A stretch of DNA of 64,000 nucleotides from positions 26,739,208 to 26,803,207 of the forward strand of contig JARWKL010000009.1 of NCBI GenBank assembly GCA_029961685.1. The letters are read 5' to 3'. The DNA comes from Aristolochia californica. Its lineage: Eukaryota; Streptophyta; Magnoliopsida; Piperales; Aristolochiaceae. Below the pieces are notes generated by a model. It searched no databases and was not told the DNA's origin. It saw only the letters and a list, made by a program, of their open reading frames with translations. Positions 1 to 10,855 of this stretch are shown in pieces; the first letter of the stretch is position 1; every line of letters begins with the position of its first letter. The position numbers and the translations under genes are program-made.

Positions 1-446
1 TGTTCTCTCACCCCCAGTTTGAGGGGGAGTGTTGGAAGATAGGGCCTAAGCCCACATGACCAAGAAAGTCCCACATATCTAAGTGTCTTGGAAGATGGGC
101 CAAAGCCCATAAAACTAAGGAAGACACATGCATCCAAGAGATATAGAAGACAGGCTCAAAGCCCATAAGCCCACATGCAATGATGTTAGGATGGTAAATA
201 AAGAGTAATCTCATAGAGATGACATTGATGTAATTAGATTAAAGTTCTAGGGTTAAACCCCTAAACCCTAAACCCTAAGTTTAGGGGTATTATTGTAATA
301 TAGTAGTTTGATTAATCTATAAATTGAACGTTAGGGGAAGGGTTAGGATAATCAAGTCCATAACTTCTTCTCCTCTAGTTTTCTCCTAATGGTGTCTCTC
401 TCATTTTTCTCCATGACCTAAATTCATGGAGTCCTGAAAATCAACA
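1..446 (+). mobile_element. 3' end of a Ty1/copia element with its 3' LTR (30-446)
   Basis: Bases 1-20 match the last codons of a copia RNase H domain (compare 5560-5592). They are followed by the polypurine tract TTGAGGGGGAG and then an LTR that opens TGTTG at 30 and closes CAACA at 446 (417 bp). The rest of the element lies to the left of the window. This PPT/LTR junction recurs in most copia copies here. The LTR is related to those at 5600-6126 and 11617. No TSD can be tested because the 5' end is outside. Confidence 0.8.
256..286 (+). repeat. Telomere-like CCCTAAA run and small hairpin inside the LTR
   Basis: About three units of the plant telomere motif CCCTAAA, flanked by CCCCTAAA and TTTAGGGG so that the ends can pair. 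It sits within the 30-446 LTR and is short, so it is more likely an LTR feature than an inserted telomere. Confidence 0.6.
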
Positions 447-520
447 GTGAACACATGAGAAAAATAGCTCATTGCACAAGAACTTTAATCAAGTTTCTCC
501 CAATGTGGAGTGTGTACAAC

Positions 521-2181
521 TAGAGATGGCACCGAGCCGAGCCGAGCCCGAACCCACCTATGTTCGAGCCGAACTTGATTTAAATATTTCGAGCCGACCT
601 GCGAGTCGAACCTCTTCTCGATCCTAAAATTGTTATCGAGCTTGAGCCCAAAAATTTTAATCGAGTTCAAGCCGAGCTTTGAGCCGAGCTCGAGCTTCAA
701 CATACATTTAAAAATGTTCAAAAAATATATATAAAATAAATTATATATAAAATTATGTATACATTTTACATAAAATTGGGCATAACCTATATATATAATA
801 CATGTATAAGATTGGGCATGACCTCTACTTAAAATTGAACATAATCTATGTATATAATACCTATATAAAATTCGTTATGACCTTTACTTAAAATTGGGCA
901 TAATCTATATACATAATACATGCATAAACACTCCATAAACACTCCATAAAATTATCTATACATTCCATAAACACTCCATGAAATTGTTTATACACTCCAT
1001 ACACTCCATAAAATAGTCTAAACACTCCTTACACTGCATAAAATTATGAATAAACTCCATACAATAATCAAACACAACAAAATTAAATGAAATATCAATA
1101 TCAATTTACAATCACCCAAGTAAAAACTATAAATCCTTTAAATAAAATCCTATTACTATTAGCAACTTATTAGAAAATTACAAGAAATATTTCAAAATTT
1201 TCGTAGGAAAATTAAATGGACCTCTTATTGCCTCTTATAGGGAAATAAATAAAAATTAATAATTAATCTAATATATTATTATACTTATCGATACATTTTT
1301 AATCAAATAAAATGTCAAACACAAAATTGCTTCATGCTAAAAGTATTACAGCATCAACTGTTAAATACTTATTCAAAAATTTTCTATACAGTTTTCTACC
1401 CCATCTTGGTAGGAAAATTTTACGTAGAAAATTATATGATTTTTTAATATGAATTTTCGATTAGAAATTTTTTTAAAAAAAACATGAGATATTAATAGTT
1501 CATCGAAACTTATTTCTATAAAATGTATTTTTAATTTGTTCAAGAGCTATGAGGAAGGAGAGTTTAAGGAAAAAGTTTTTATTTTTTTTTACTTTATGAT
1601 CTCGCAAATCATCTTCGCACTGGGGTGGGGGGAGATTATATCTCCCCTAATTTCTCCCCTGAACTTACTGGTTTTGGTTTTCTGCCGAGACGACACGGAG
1701 GGAAGGAGGTTACAACGCCGGGGAGGACCTGTCATCGAGGATGACGACGGCGGCGACAGAAGCGGCGATGACGGAAGCAGCGATGACGGAAGCAGCGGTG
1801 ACGACGAGGAGAGGAAGAAATTGAACTGATGGCCACAAAGGTGGCCGACGAGCAGCTGTCAACGGCGTTAGAGGCGGTGACAACAGCCAACGGGAGGGGC
1901 TCAGCGGTGACGAGGATAGGAAACCCCCCCCCCCCCCCCTCGTTCTCACTCACGCTCCCACTCCCCTGCTTTTGATCCTGAAACCGATTCTGACTCACCT
2001 CGAGCCGGCTTGTGAGCTGACGAACCGAACCTGGCTTCGGTTGAGCTCAACTCATTAATTTAAATGAGCCAATTTCAGAGCATGAGCTCGGCTCGAGCTT
2101 GAGAGATAACGAATCGAACCAAGCCGGCACTGAGCTGAACTCGAGCCGCTCGCGAGTCGGCTTGGTTCGAAGCCACCCCTT
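521..2181. mobile_element. hAT-like non-autonomous DNA element, about 1.66 kb
   Basis: The left end TAGAGATGGC pairs with the right end GCCACCCCTT (7 of 10 inverted matches), as in plant hAT termini. Both subterminal zones are packed with GAGCCGAGC/GCTCGAGC motifs in opposite orientation (about 530-690 and 1990-2170). The flanks TGTACAAC and TGTACTCA could be a decayed 8-bp duplication. The middle is AT-rich at 720-1520 and GC-rich at 1620-1970, with GA-rich codon-like repeats and a run of C at about 1925-1940. No transposase is visible, and the ORFs here are low-complexity and not believable genes. Confidence 0.55.
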
Positions 2182-2829
2182 TGTACTCAAGCAAGCTAGT
2201 TTATACTTTGTTTAAGAAAGCCTATGTGGTTGGACTAAAGTTGTGATTGGTAAAAACAAGAATGTAGATTTGTTCTATATTAAGTAGCAAACTATGCTCC
2301 TTGTTAAAGAAGTGTGAGTGACATAGGGCGTAATTATGTAAAAGTTTAAGTTCCTTATTTCCTTCTGGTATTAGGGCCTCCGTCCCATTCATCTGTAAAT
2401 ATGAATTAAGAGGGAGAGCGAAAGGATGTGCTCTCTTTTACCCCCTAAGAAATCCTAATCTCCTCTCTTAAGCTCATCCCCACTTTCTTGCTTCCTTCGC
2501 TCTCACTTCTATTTCTTCTCTTTTCTTCTTCTTCTAAACCCTAGGTCTTCTAATGATGAAATGTTACAATCTAATATGGTATCGGCGTAGGGATTCTAGG
2601 GTTATAAAGTAAAAGCTACTAATAAGTGTTGAATAATTCAAAGGAGACAAAATTCCAGCCATTAGAGGAGGTAAAGTGCTGGTCTTTTTCAAATTTTAAG
2701 AAGGCCCTACATCAGATAAGTGGTTTAAATCCATTTTTTATGTCTTAAATCATTAAAAATCATGTTATATAGAATCCAAGATCAGTTTTAAATTCAGTTC
2801 CTCCTCATATACAAAAATGAGTGGTTTAT
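2182..2829 (+). other. Possible copia LTR remnant; no gene
   Basis: CT-rich tracts near 2440-2540 and the sequence TGGTATCGGCG at about 2577 look like an LTR end followed by a decayed Met-tRNA primer-binding site. The LTR start was not found. No coding sequence is seen. Confidence 0.3.
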
Positions 2830-4621
2830 TTCGAATGAGGCTTAATATTTGACAAGCAAATAGCTACTGCCAAGGCCTCTCGTTGATGTTCTTGAACTAC
2901 AATGTTTGTGGAGTATGGCTAAGCTATTTTCCATTTCTAGAGAAGGCCCCAAAACCAAGCTAAAAACTCATGAATGTTATCTCCTTGTTTTATTAGTTAG
3001 CATACTTTGTAAGACATCGTATACTCGTTGTAAGGAGGCAGTACTCGAATAAAGTTTAGCACATGTGTCCCAAATGTCCTTGGCTGTTTCCATGTGGACC
3101 ACATTGTTAACTACATGCTCTTCCATGCTATTGATGAGCCAACTAATAACCATGTTATCATTTTTAACCCACTTTTGGTAAGCTTCATCTTCTTCATCAA
3201 TCGGAGGAGGGAATTTGATAAGATGACTGAGAAGGTCACGAGTAATGAGAACCCTCCGTACTAATTGTAACCAGCTAAGGTAATTGGTGAGACCTCTTAG
3301 TGGAATCTTAGTAATGTGGAGTGTGTGACTCTTATTACTTGTATGTCCACTCTCCATGATGAGGCAAGGCAAATGTTGAGGTCAATTGCAAAGGTGTCTT
3401 CAAATAACAACTACTCAATGTAATTTGAAGAACTTGTGGACCAAAGTAGTCACCAACAATTGAAGGAAAAGGAAAAAAAATATTATTTCATGAAATAAAG
3501 CACCAAATCATCAAAACAATTGTGCTTTTGTCAAGTGAGAACAAGATCCTGCCATTACTCAATTCCTCTTATAGATGCAGCTCTTAGGCCTTAATCCAAA
3601 CTCTAACACAAATCGAGAACAAATTATTTAGAGACAATTTAGAGACAAATGAAGACACTCAGAAACAATTTTTTCTTCAGCTCATAGGAATACTTCAACG
3701 AAAAAAAAATTAAATTGTTGAAGATCAAGAGCAGCAAATTAATAGCGATAAGTAAATGCTGGAATTTTAACCATATAACGGTTATCGAACAACATAACAC
3801 AATCCCTTGAGCAACGTCAAGTGAGAGAATTTACAGCAACATGTGCTGGAATTCCACCTCAAAGAAAATTGATCCAAGTTACATAAAGGTAACTAAATCT
3901 CAAATCATTAATCTTGATAAGACACTAGTATCAACTAATCTTGATCAAGTGTGTAATTAATCTACAAGAAGATCAAGAATATAACATCATCTTAGTCATA
4001 AAAGATAAATCTTCACAACATATCATATGAAGATTATCCTAACTTGATGTGATTTAGAATACAAGAAGAAAAGAAAAAAAAACGTAAAGAAGAAGTATGT
4101 AAAGAAGAAGTATGTCATTAAGGGCAAGAATAACTTCTCTTCATGGCTGAACTCCTTTTATGAGCAACTTCTTGGACAGATTTCATAACTACTTCATCAA
4201 GAGGGACCCTAAACTCTATGCTCTGATACTATGTAGAATTTAGGATCTCATGAGAAGAGCTTTAGAATAACGTGGAAGGAGAAGAAGAAGAGAGAAAGGA
4301 GAGGAGAAGAAGAAGGATGCAGAGGGAGAGAGTTTGGATTAAGGAAGGGAGAGTTGACGTCAACTAAAAGTGAGGGAGGTTGGATGAATTTGTGGGAAAA
4401 GAGGAGAGGGCTTCAATGCTCTACCTCTTAGCCAATGCCTTTATTTATAGTTTTACAATGCCCTTAGGACTACAACTTGATCAAAAAAAAGACATAAAAG
4501 AACTACGTATTTACATCTTTATGCCATCTTTATGGAATGTATCATATTTTACCCATATGCCACTCCTTTGACATGTGGGCTTCTAGTCTTGAGTTTATGG
4601 GTTTGCGCCAATCTTCCAACA
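2830..4621 (-). mobile_element. 5' part of a - strand copia element (LTR 4232-4621, leader, gag)
   Basis: Read on the - strand, a 390-bp LTR (4621 to 4232, ends TGTTG/TACA) is followed directly by a primer-binding site (reverse complement at 4219-4231, TGCTCTGATACTA), a leader, then a gag fragment. Homology to the element at 10558-17027 stops near 2830, so everything from late gag onward is missing. The LTR length matches the 389-bp LTR of that element, so both belong to one family. No TSD can be checked because one end is truncated. Confidence 0.8.
2977..3372 (-). pseudogene. copia gag fragment
   Basis: 131 codons matching the N-terminal half of the gag at 15741-14968, with the shared stretches LSWLQLVRRVLITRDLLSHL and VISWLINSMEEHV. 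This is the UBN2-type copia gag core that would form the virus-like particle. It ends in a stop in the region where the intact relative continues toward the zinc knuckle, so it is a broken copy. Confidence 0.75.
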
Positions 4622-5389
4622 GGACTAAGTGATCTTTGAGTCAACTCGGGTAGAGGCGCACTAACCAAATTGAGTCAACTCAGACCAAGTCAACTCGGGT
4701 CTGGGTCAACCTGACTTGGCCCACTTATTTCATGATTGGTTATACATGTCCGGATCACAAGGTTTATACCTATTTTTCCTACCACTCGACTATATTGATC
4801 TACTATTTGACTCGGCGCAACTCGGTATTTTTTCCAGCTAGATTATTATTTTGAGGTATTCGCAAAATATTCCTTGGTCAACATATTGCATCGAATTATT
4901 TCATGGGTCATTTTGCAACGATTTTATTATTTTGGTTCGTGTTATATGGGCCAAGCCAATTTCAGCTGCAGTTATTGTGTCTCTTTGGATGAAACATTAT
5001 TATTAAAGAAGTGGTGGCCTCAGTATCCTATCTCCTACCATCCTTTATTTGACTCTTTCAAACCTCTTTGGGCCAACCTCTTGCATGTTGCTTCGGTTGG
5101 GAGTTTATGTCCATTTATACATACATCCAAGTGTTTTAAGTTTATTGAGACTTTTTTATATATATACCCATGGGTCTTTTATTGTCGTCTTGTGAATGAC
5201 ATGCATTACTCACTTATCACCCATTTCTACCTGTGAGAGTCGGTGCCCGGGTTAGGACACCGTGATGGAAAATCTTATTACTACATCTATGTTATTTAAT
5301 ACCCCCTTAATTGGCATTTATTACTCCTACCACTTGAGAATCATTGTCTTGTGAAGGGACACGGTGATGGAGGAGTTTTATAACACTTT
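4622..5389. other. No gene; GTCAACTCGG-type short repeats
   Basis: 4630-4830 holds several copies of GTCAACTCGG/GACTCGG, a composition seen in some plant LTRs. 5236-5380 contains two similar segments with ACACCGTGATGGA / ACACGGTGATGGA. The one long ORF (4874-5236) has no recognisable domain and is not called. Confidence 0.4.
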
Positions 5390-6126
5390 TGAGCATTGCG
5401 TATAGAGAATGTCATCTGACTTGGAGTGATTTTACTCTCACTTATCTTAAGCCAGCTGGGCCTCATGGAAGAGACCACCAGCGTGAGGGGGAGTGTTGGA
5501 AGATATGGAGGACAACCATTTTATACAAGAAGATCTTATACATCATATGCAGCAAGCTGGGAGTTCATGATGTTCTCTCACCCCCAGCTTGAGGGGGAGT
5601 GTTGGAAGATGGGCCAAAGCCCACACGACCAAGGAAGGCTCACATATCCGAGAGTGTTAGAAGATGGATCCAAGCCCATAAGATATGGACCCACCATGAT
5701 CACACGAGCTGGTGAGACCCACCATGATCACACGAGCTGGTGAGACCCACCATGATCACGTGAGGTGGCATGATGAGTCATCACACGAGTTGGAATCCTT
5801 ATCACATGAGTTGGAAGATTTAGCACGAGCAATAATCCTTATCACATGAGTTGGAAGATTTGGCAAATCTTCCTGGATTAATGTAATTGATTTATCTTCC
5901 CTTGATTTAGGTAGATTTGGATAATCATGATTGATGTAATTAGTGTAATTAGGTTTAAGTTCCAGGGCATATTTTTAATATTGTAGTTTGATTAATCTAT
6001 AAATTGAGCTTCAGGGGAAGGGTTAGGATATCAAGTCCATAACCTCTTCTTCCTCTTGTTTTCTCTCAATGAGTTCCTCTTTGTTTTTCTCCATGAGCTA
6101 AATCCATGAAGTCCTAAAAATCAACA
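5390..6126 (+). mobile_element. 3' end of a copia element with 3' LTR (5600-6126)
   Basis: 5540-5592 encodes the end of a copia RNase H (CSKLGVHDVLSPPA then stop), followed by TTGAGGGGGAG and an LTR that opens TGTTGGAAGAT at 5600 and closes CAACA at 6126 (527 bp). A second, shorter PPT plus LTR start lies just upstream (GAGGGGGAG/TGTTGGAAGAT, about 5485-5505), so two 3' ends are joined here. The rest of pol is absent. The extra length compared with 30-446 comes partly from the tandem repeat at 5688-5771. Confidence 0.75.
5688..5771 (+). repeat. 28-bp tandem repeat in an LTR, about 2.8 units
   Basis: The unit begins GACCCACCATGATCAC and ends GAGCTGGTGA. Two exact copies are followed by a partial variant. 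Single units of similar GAGCTGGCATGA text occur in the LTRs at about 18655-18720 and 28270-28400. Confidence 0.8.
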
Positions 6127-6179
6127 GTTCTTCAGTGAGTGTTATTTTTAATAAAAAAATTTGCCACACGTGTGAAAGC

Positions 6180-7051
6180 CACGTGCAAGTTCGAACGTAT
6201 GTGTGCGTCCAAGGGGGGAGATAATTTCCCCCCCAGAACTTAGGTCACCGAGAGCACGGCGGCGCCAGGGGGGGGGGGGGGGGGGGGGGGGGGGTCAGTC
6301 GGCACTATTTCCAGAGTGGCGAACGGTGGCGACGACGATGAGGAGAGTGACGTTGGTGGCTGCATTTGATCGGTGATGGTTACCGGCGATGGTGATGAAA
6401 ATCTGGCGATAGAGAATCCTATTTGGAAAAATGTCGAAGAGAGTGGACAGTGAGGGTTCTATGTTGTGGACCCGATGATGGTAGTTGGTGGAAGAGCGGA
6501 TGGTAGTGGTGATGGAGTGGACCGATTTGGGTGGGAAATCGGCGACGACAGAAGAGTGAAAGTAGAGCAAGGATGTGCGGGGAGTTCTGTGTTGCGCTAA
6601 TGAGAGTGTTTGTTTGAGGAGCGGACGGCAACATCGGTGACGACGAGGAGAATGACGGTGATGGCTCGAGAAAGTTTCAAAACAAAGGAGGGTGGTCACT
6701 GGCAGAGTGAATGGCAGTGGCAGCAAGGACAGTGTGGGTGGTCGGCATTTTTTTTTTCAAAAATATGTCCGAAAAACATCTACAGAGGCTGCTTTCGATA
6801 AGGATTTCCAACGACGGTAGACTGGTTTTGATTAATTGATAGGATGCTCTAATACCATGTAGAATACATGAATGAAGAATAATAATAGTATCATGATTAT
6901 TATTGATCAGGTGTAAACTATATATAGAATTACACGGAGATTGTAGGTGATTAGAACTCTACTATTTGAGTCTGTCTCTAATTCAATCACTAGTTATCTT
7001 TATCTCTATCATTAGCTTTATATCTATCACTATGTTTTATCTTTATCTCTA
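6180..7051 (-). mobile_element. - strand copia remnant: LTR (6858 to about 7051), PBS, GC-rich leader
   Basis: The primer-binding site is visible as TGCTCTAATACCA at 6845-6857, next to an LTR of about 194 bp rich in TATCTCTATC. The same LTR type, with GATAGAGATAAA, lies at 41187-41385 on the + strand. Downstream on the - strand (6840 to 6180) is a GC-rich stretch, followed by a long run of G. The 143-codon ORF at 6726-6295 is Ser/His/Arg-rich low complexity. No gag was found. The left limit is approximate. Confidence 0.5.
6268..6294 (+). repeat. Poly(G) run of about 27 bases
   Basis: Uninterrupted G between a GC-rich segment and TCAGTC. It could be a G4-forming mutation hot spot or could hide an assembly error. 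Confidence 0.9.
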
Positions 7052-7756
7052 TCAATCTGTTGATCAAGGAGCAAGACTCTTAATGTTATCAAAGAGGTTG
7101 AATCAATTGAGTGATAGAATCAAGGAGAATCGAAGAACCATACTGGAGAGAGAAGTACTCGATGTCTCCATTCTTCAAGATCTTCATCAATAGCACTAGT
7201 CTCTATTGCATGCTAATAACATGATGTATGGTGTAGATGAAAACATTGGCAAGAGTAAGAAGATCCTCACCTAGGGGGGGAAGAAGCCTGAACAAGATCG
7301 GCTCGGTGGCCTTGTTTTGGGCAGAGGAATACAACACGACGGTTGAATTCTAATGGGCCCCATTTCTAGTGCAATCCAACTCGAATGAACCCCCAATGCA
7401 CAAAATTTTGGACCGGATAATTAACCGAGTCGATCTCAAAACATGGGCAGCACTGGAAGGTAATCGACTATCTGATCTTCAACTATTTAGAACTACAGAA
7501 AAATATTCTCAAAGTCTATTTGGCAGTTGTAACAATAGTAGTAATCTTTATAGCAACACAATTTTAGAATTTATAGATTTGGAAAGAAAAAAAAACTTCA
7601 CTTACTGCTTCTCTTACAACAACATCTAAACTGATAAAAAAGATTAAAGAACCCACAATATGTGGTAGAGCAACTCATAATGGGAAGCATTAATAATCTG
7701 AGTAGATAGCAAGATTGGAATTCTAAAACACTGTAGTTACTAATCCTAAAAATCAA
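7052..7756. other. No recognised gene; probable leader of the - strand element at 7770
   Basis: Mixed sequence with an 86-codon ORF (7369-7629) that has no known motif. 7640-7756 lies next to the primer-binding site of the LTR at 7770-8013, so at least this part is its internal leader. Confidence 0.4.
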
Positions 7757-7769
7757 TGCTCTGATACCA

Positions 7770-8013
7770 TGTTGATTTTTAAGACTCCATAGATTACATC
7801 ATGGAGAAAGAAGAAGAACACGTGTTGGGCAAAAAAAGAGGAGGAAGAATAGAGTTCTGGACTTAATCCAAACCCTCTCCCTTAAGTTCTATTTATAACT
7901 GATAAAAGTACAATATTATAATTATGTCTTTCACAGTAGTAAGAGAGAAAAAGAGACGAGAAACATAAACTAATTACATCAATGACACCCTAATTACATC
8001 ATATATTCCAACA
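7770..8013 (-). mobile_element. copia 5' LTR (244 bp) with PBS, - strand
   Basis: TGTTGATTTTT...TTCCAACA, with TGCTCTGATACCA (complement of the Met-tRNA 3' end) at 7757-7769. A copy of identical length lies at 40276-40519, where it is instead followed by a PPT. Together they give both LTR contexts of one family. No pol sequence is attached. Confidence 0.75.
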
Positions 8014-8719
8014 AAAAGCATCCCTAGTCTCTAAATTACTATCGTGCACCCAAAACCTTGTTTATCATGAGTCGGTTTGACAAAATTAGCCTCCAAGACA
8101 CCTAGAAGATTGAAGAGCACTTTTAAAAGATCGTTTGAAACCGATGAAGTTGCACCTCGTTCTACACATAAACGAGTCCCATTCTGATTCTGTTTTTGTT
8201 GCCATTCTTTGGCCTAGAGAAAGCCGGCTTCATCTTCACCAAAAAGCCGCCTCAATAAAATAGTTTCTACAAACATAGGAGATAGTAGTGAAGGAAGAAA
8301 AGTTAGAAGATCTTTTCTCTCATCTAGTCTATTAAAAGATGTTGGGAAGGTTTCTCTAGAGTTTAGATTGCCACAGAAGGAAGAAGAAACATTCTGCGAA
8401 GAATCCTACATCGAGTAGGACTGCAAGTGCCTACTTGGGGTACATCTCAAAGTGTTGTATTGACCTACTATTGTCTGTCTCTTCCACAAACCATCTCATT
8501 CCAGAATTCTTTGCACTAGTGGATTTTACTCTCACAAAATTTCTTTGGCTGTCAACATAAAGCGGTGTAACCATAGGGATCAAAAAAGATATTTTATTTC
8601 TCACATACAAGGTTATCTAGAAAGCTGTTTCACTTGGAAAGATTCTGATGGTTCATTTTCTGTCTTGGGACTGTAAGTAAGAAGAGTTTTAGTTTTCTTT
8701 CAGCTTCCCACATCATCGT
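8014..8719. other. No gene seen
   Basis: Mixed-composition sequence without a long ORF or a recognisable domain. It may be old element interior. Confidence 0.4.
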
Positions 8720-10333
8720 ATTGTTGAAGTCATTCAAGTGGTATATCATGTAATTAAGATAATGAGTGGTAAAAGTTGTAATTAGTTATAAGTTGAGGGT
8801 TATTATTTGATTTGCTTATGTGATAGGGCATTCAAACCCCATTTCTTTAAGTAACATAGTGAGGGAGAGGAGGCTCATTCAATCTCCTCTTTAAACCCTA
8901 ATTCTTCACTCCAACTCGTGCCTCTACCACAAGCTCTCTCACCTAGAATTTAACATAGTATCAGAGCTATAATTCTATGGTTTACATAAAAAATAATCAA
9001 GTTATGTAAGTGCAGAGAAAAGGAGTCTCAAAATAATCCTTAAAGCAAGACAAGGTTTGACCACTTTGAAGAAAGGAAGAGGCTGAAGTCAATTCAGCAT
9101 GGTCTTTCTTTAGTAAGTTAAGTTTCAATCTATATTTTCCATTATGACGGATCAAATTCTTTGAAAGTTATAAATTCTTTGGACAAGCCTTGTCAATTCT
9201 CATACAAATTTGTTTTTTCTTCAAGTTCAATGGCTGAAATTTGCATGCATAAATGCTGATTGTGTAGCTCATGCCTTTGCTTTGTTTTTCAAGCCAAAAC
9301 TCCTTCCGTAATATTTAGAAAACTCCTATGAATGTTCTCCTTGAATTCAGACTTGTTGAAAGAGTAATTGCTCAATCAATCCATTGAAACCCTAAGTTAG
9401 GGTTTGAGGAGTTGTTTTGGAAAGTAGTCTATAGTTCAATTATGTTTAGGACTATCATTGCATATAGATGACCCCTCTTTCTACAAGTCGTTGAGGAAAG
9501 ATACTCCAGTTATCAATTGGCTGATGAAAAACATGGCAGAAGATGGGGCAAACATTGAGGTACACCTTGAGACAACCAAAGCAATACGTGACACATGTTT
9601 TGAGTTATTTTTTGCACTTGAACGTTTTCAAAGGATTTATGATATTTTTCAGGAGATGTAAAACATAAAGAGTAAAGACAACTTTCATGAGTACTTTGCT
9701 AGATTTAGAGGGTAACTACATAAATGGAAAGTTGCACAACCATATGCTCTTGATATTGCTACATAGGAAAAATAGAGAGAGGACCTTGTTTCAGCTATAT
9801 GTCTTGCAAATATACCATCTTAATTTGATGTTGCCTAGTCACATGTACCCAACTCTGCAACAAAACTCTCTTTTAATGATGTATATGCTACCATGCAACA
9901 TAATCTAGTTAAGGAGTCCAACAATCAGCCAAACCAACTGGAAAACTCAATTATGTCCTCCCAAGGGAACGGGGAACAATGGTTAGGGTAGAGGAAAAGA
10001 AAAACGTAGAAAAACATCTAGAAAAGGAAGATGAAGAGGTGAGAATTTTCCTACCTCCAATTCAAACAACACTATTAGTCAGCAAATGAAGCGTACTTTT
10101 TGAGAGCTCAACAATCATCTAGATGGGAATTGTTGGAACCTACATGGAAAACCACCATACTTTCAAACTTAACCTAGCATCAACTTCCACCACTAGTGAA
10201 CTATGATTAAATTCCTTCAAAGAAAGATTGACTCTATCATAAGAAGATCAACAATTGTTTCAAAAATTTAAGAGTATGATTGCCAAAATTGCTACTACTC
10301 GCATGTATTTTTTTCTCTCATATTCTAGCAATT
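8720..10333 (+). mobile_element. 5' part of a + strand copia element (LTR end 8955, PBS, gag)
   Basis: A CT-rich LTR ends in TTTAACA at 8955 and is followed directly by TAGTATCAGAGCT, a slightly decayed Met-tRNA primer-binding site. A leader and gag fragments (9440-9960) follow. The LTR start near 8720 is an estimate. Pol is absent; the copy stops against the LTR that begins at 10334. Confidence 0.6.
9440..9960 (+). pseudogene. copia gag fragment, decayed
   Basis: 9458-9658 encodes PVINWLMKNMAEDGANIEVH followed by ...ERFQRIYDIFQEM, clearly the copia gag core (compare VISWLINSMEEQVANN at about 15535). A stop follows, and the next segment continues in another frame with an FNEYFA-like region. 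It is non-functional. Confidence 0.65.
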
Positions 10334-10557
10334 TGTTGAATTTTGGAAATAGAAAAAATTCATTGACTTGTTCATAACTAAGTACCATGACCCTCTATTT
10401 ATAATAGAAAAAACAAGTAAAATCACATTACAAATAAACTACCCTTGTCCCAATTACACCCAAAGTTTAGTTAAACACTAAAATATAATCCTAGAACAAT
10501 TGAACAAATGAACATAAATGGAAGACTAGCATAACTAAAACACCTTTAACTAAGACT
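10334..10557 (-). mobile_element. LTR of a - strand element, split; other half at 17028-17094
   Basis: Read on the - strand, 17094-17028 followed by 10557-10334 rebuilds an LTR of the family at 31596-31855, 32841-33168 and 43023-43358 (TGTTGAAGAATA-like start, AATTCAACA end). The gap is filled by the copia element 10558 to about 17027. The junction on the right has lost about a dozen bases, so no TSD pair remains. Confidence 0.75.
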
Positions 10558-10855
10558 TGTAAAATTTAGGATCTCATGAAAGGAACTTTAGATCAACAAG
10601 AAAGAAGAAGAAGAAGAAGATAGAGGAGAAGACAAGAAGAAGAACGTGAAAGGAGAGAGTTTGGATTAAGGAAGAAGAGGATTGCATCAAAAAGAAAAAT
10701 GAGGGCTGGACGAATTTGTGGAAAGAGAGGAGAGTGCTTCAATACCCTACCTCTTAGCCAATGCCTTTATTTATAGTTTTACAATGCCCTTAGGGCTACA
10801 ACTTGATAAAACAAAAGAAATAAAAGGAACACATATTTACATTTCTATGCCATCT

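Noticed and set aside
256..286. Interstitial telomere
   Set aside because: Only about three CCCTAAA units, wholly within an LTR; too short to infer telomere healing or fusion.
1925..1940. C-run as a functional G4 element
   Set aside because: A single homopolymer run without spaced tracts; its length may be unreliable in the assembly.
1710..1998. Overlapping - strand ORFs rich in Ser/Arg and a + strand Asp/Gly ORF at 1536-1829
   Set aside because: Low-complexity products of GAC/GGC-rich repeats inside the hAT-like element; open on both strands with no domain.
4874..5236. 120-codon ORF
   Set aside because: Aromatic-rich translation typical of AT-rich non-coding DNA; no domain and repeat context.
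6295..6726. 143-codon - strand ORF
   Set aside because: Ser/His/Arg-rich low complexity in a GC-rich leader; no motif and an overlapping ORF in another frame.
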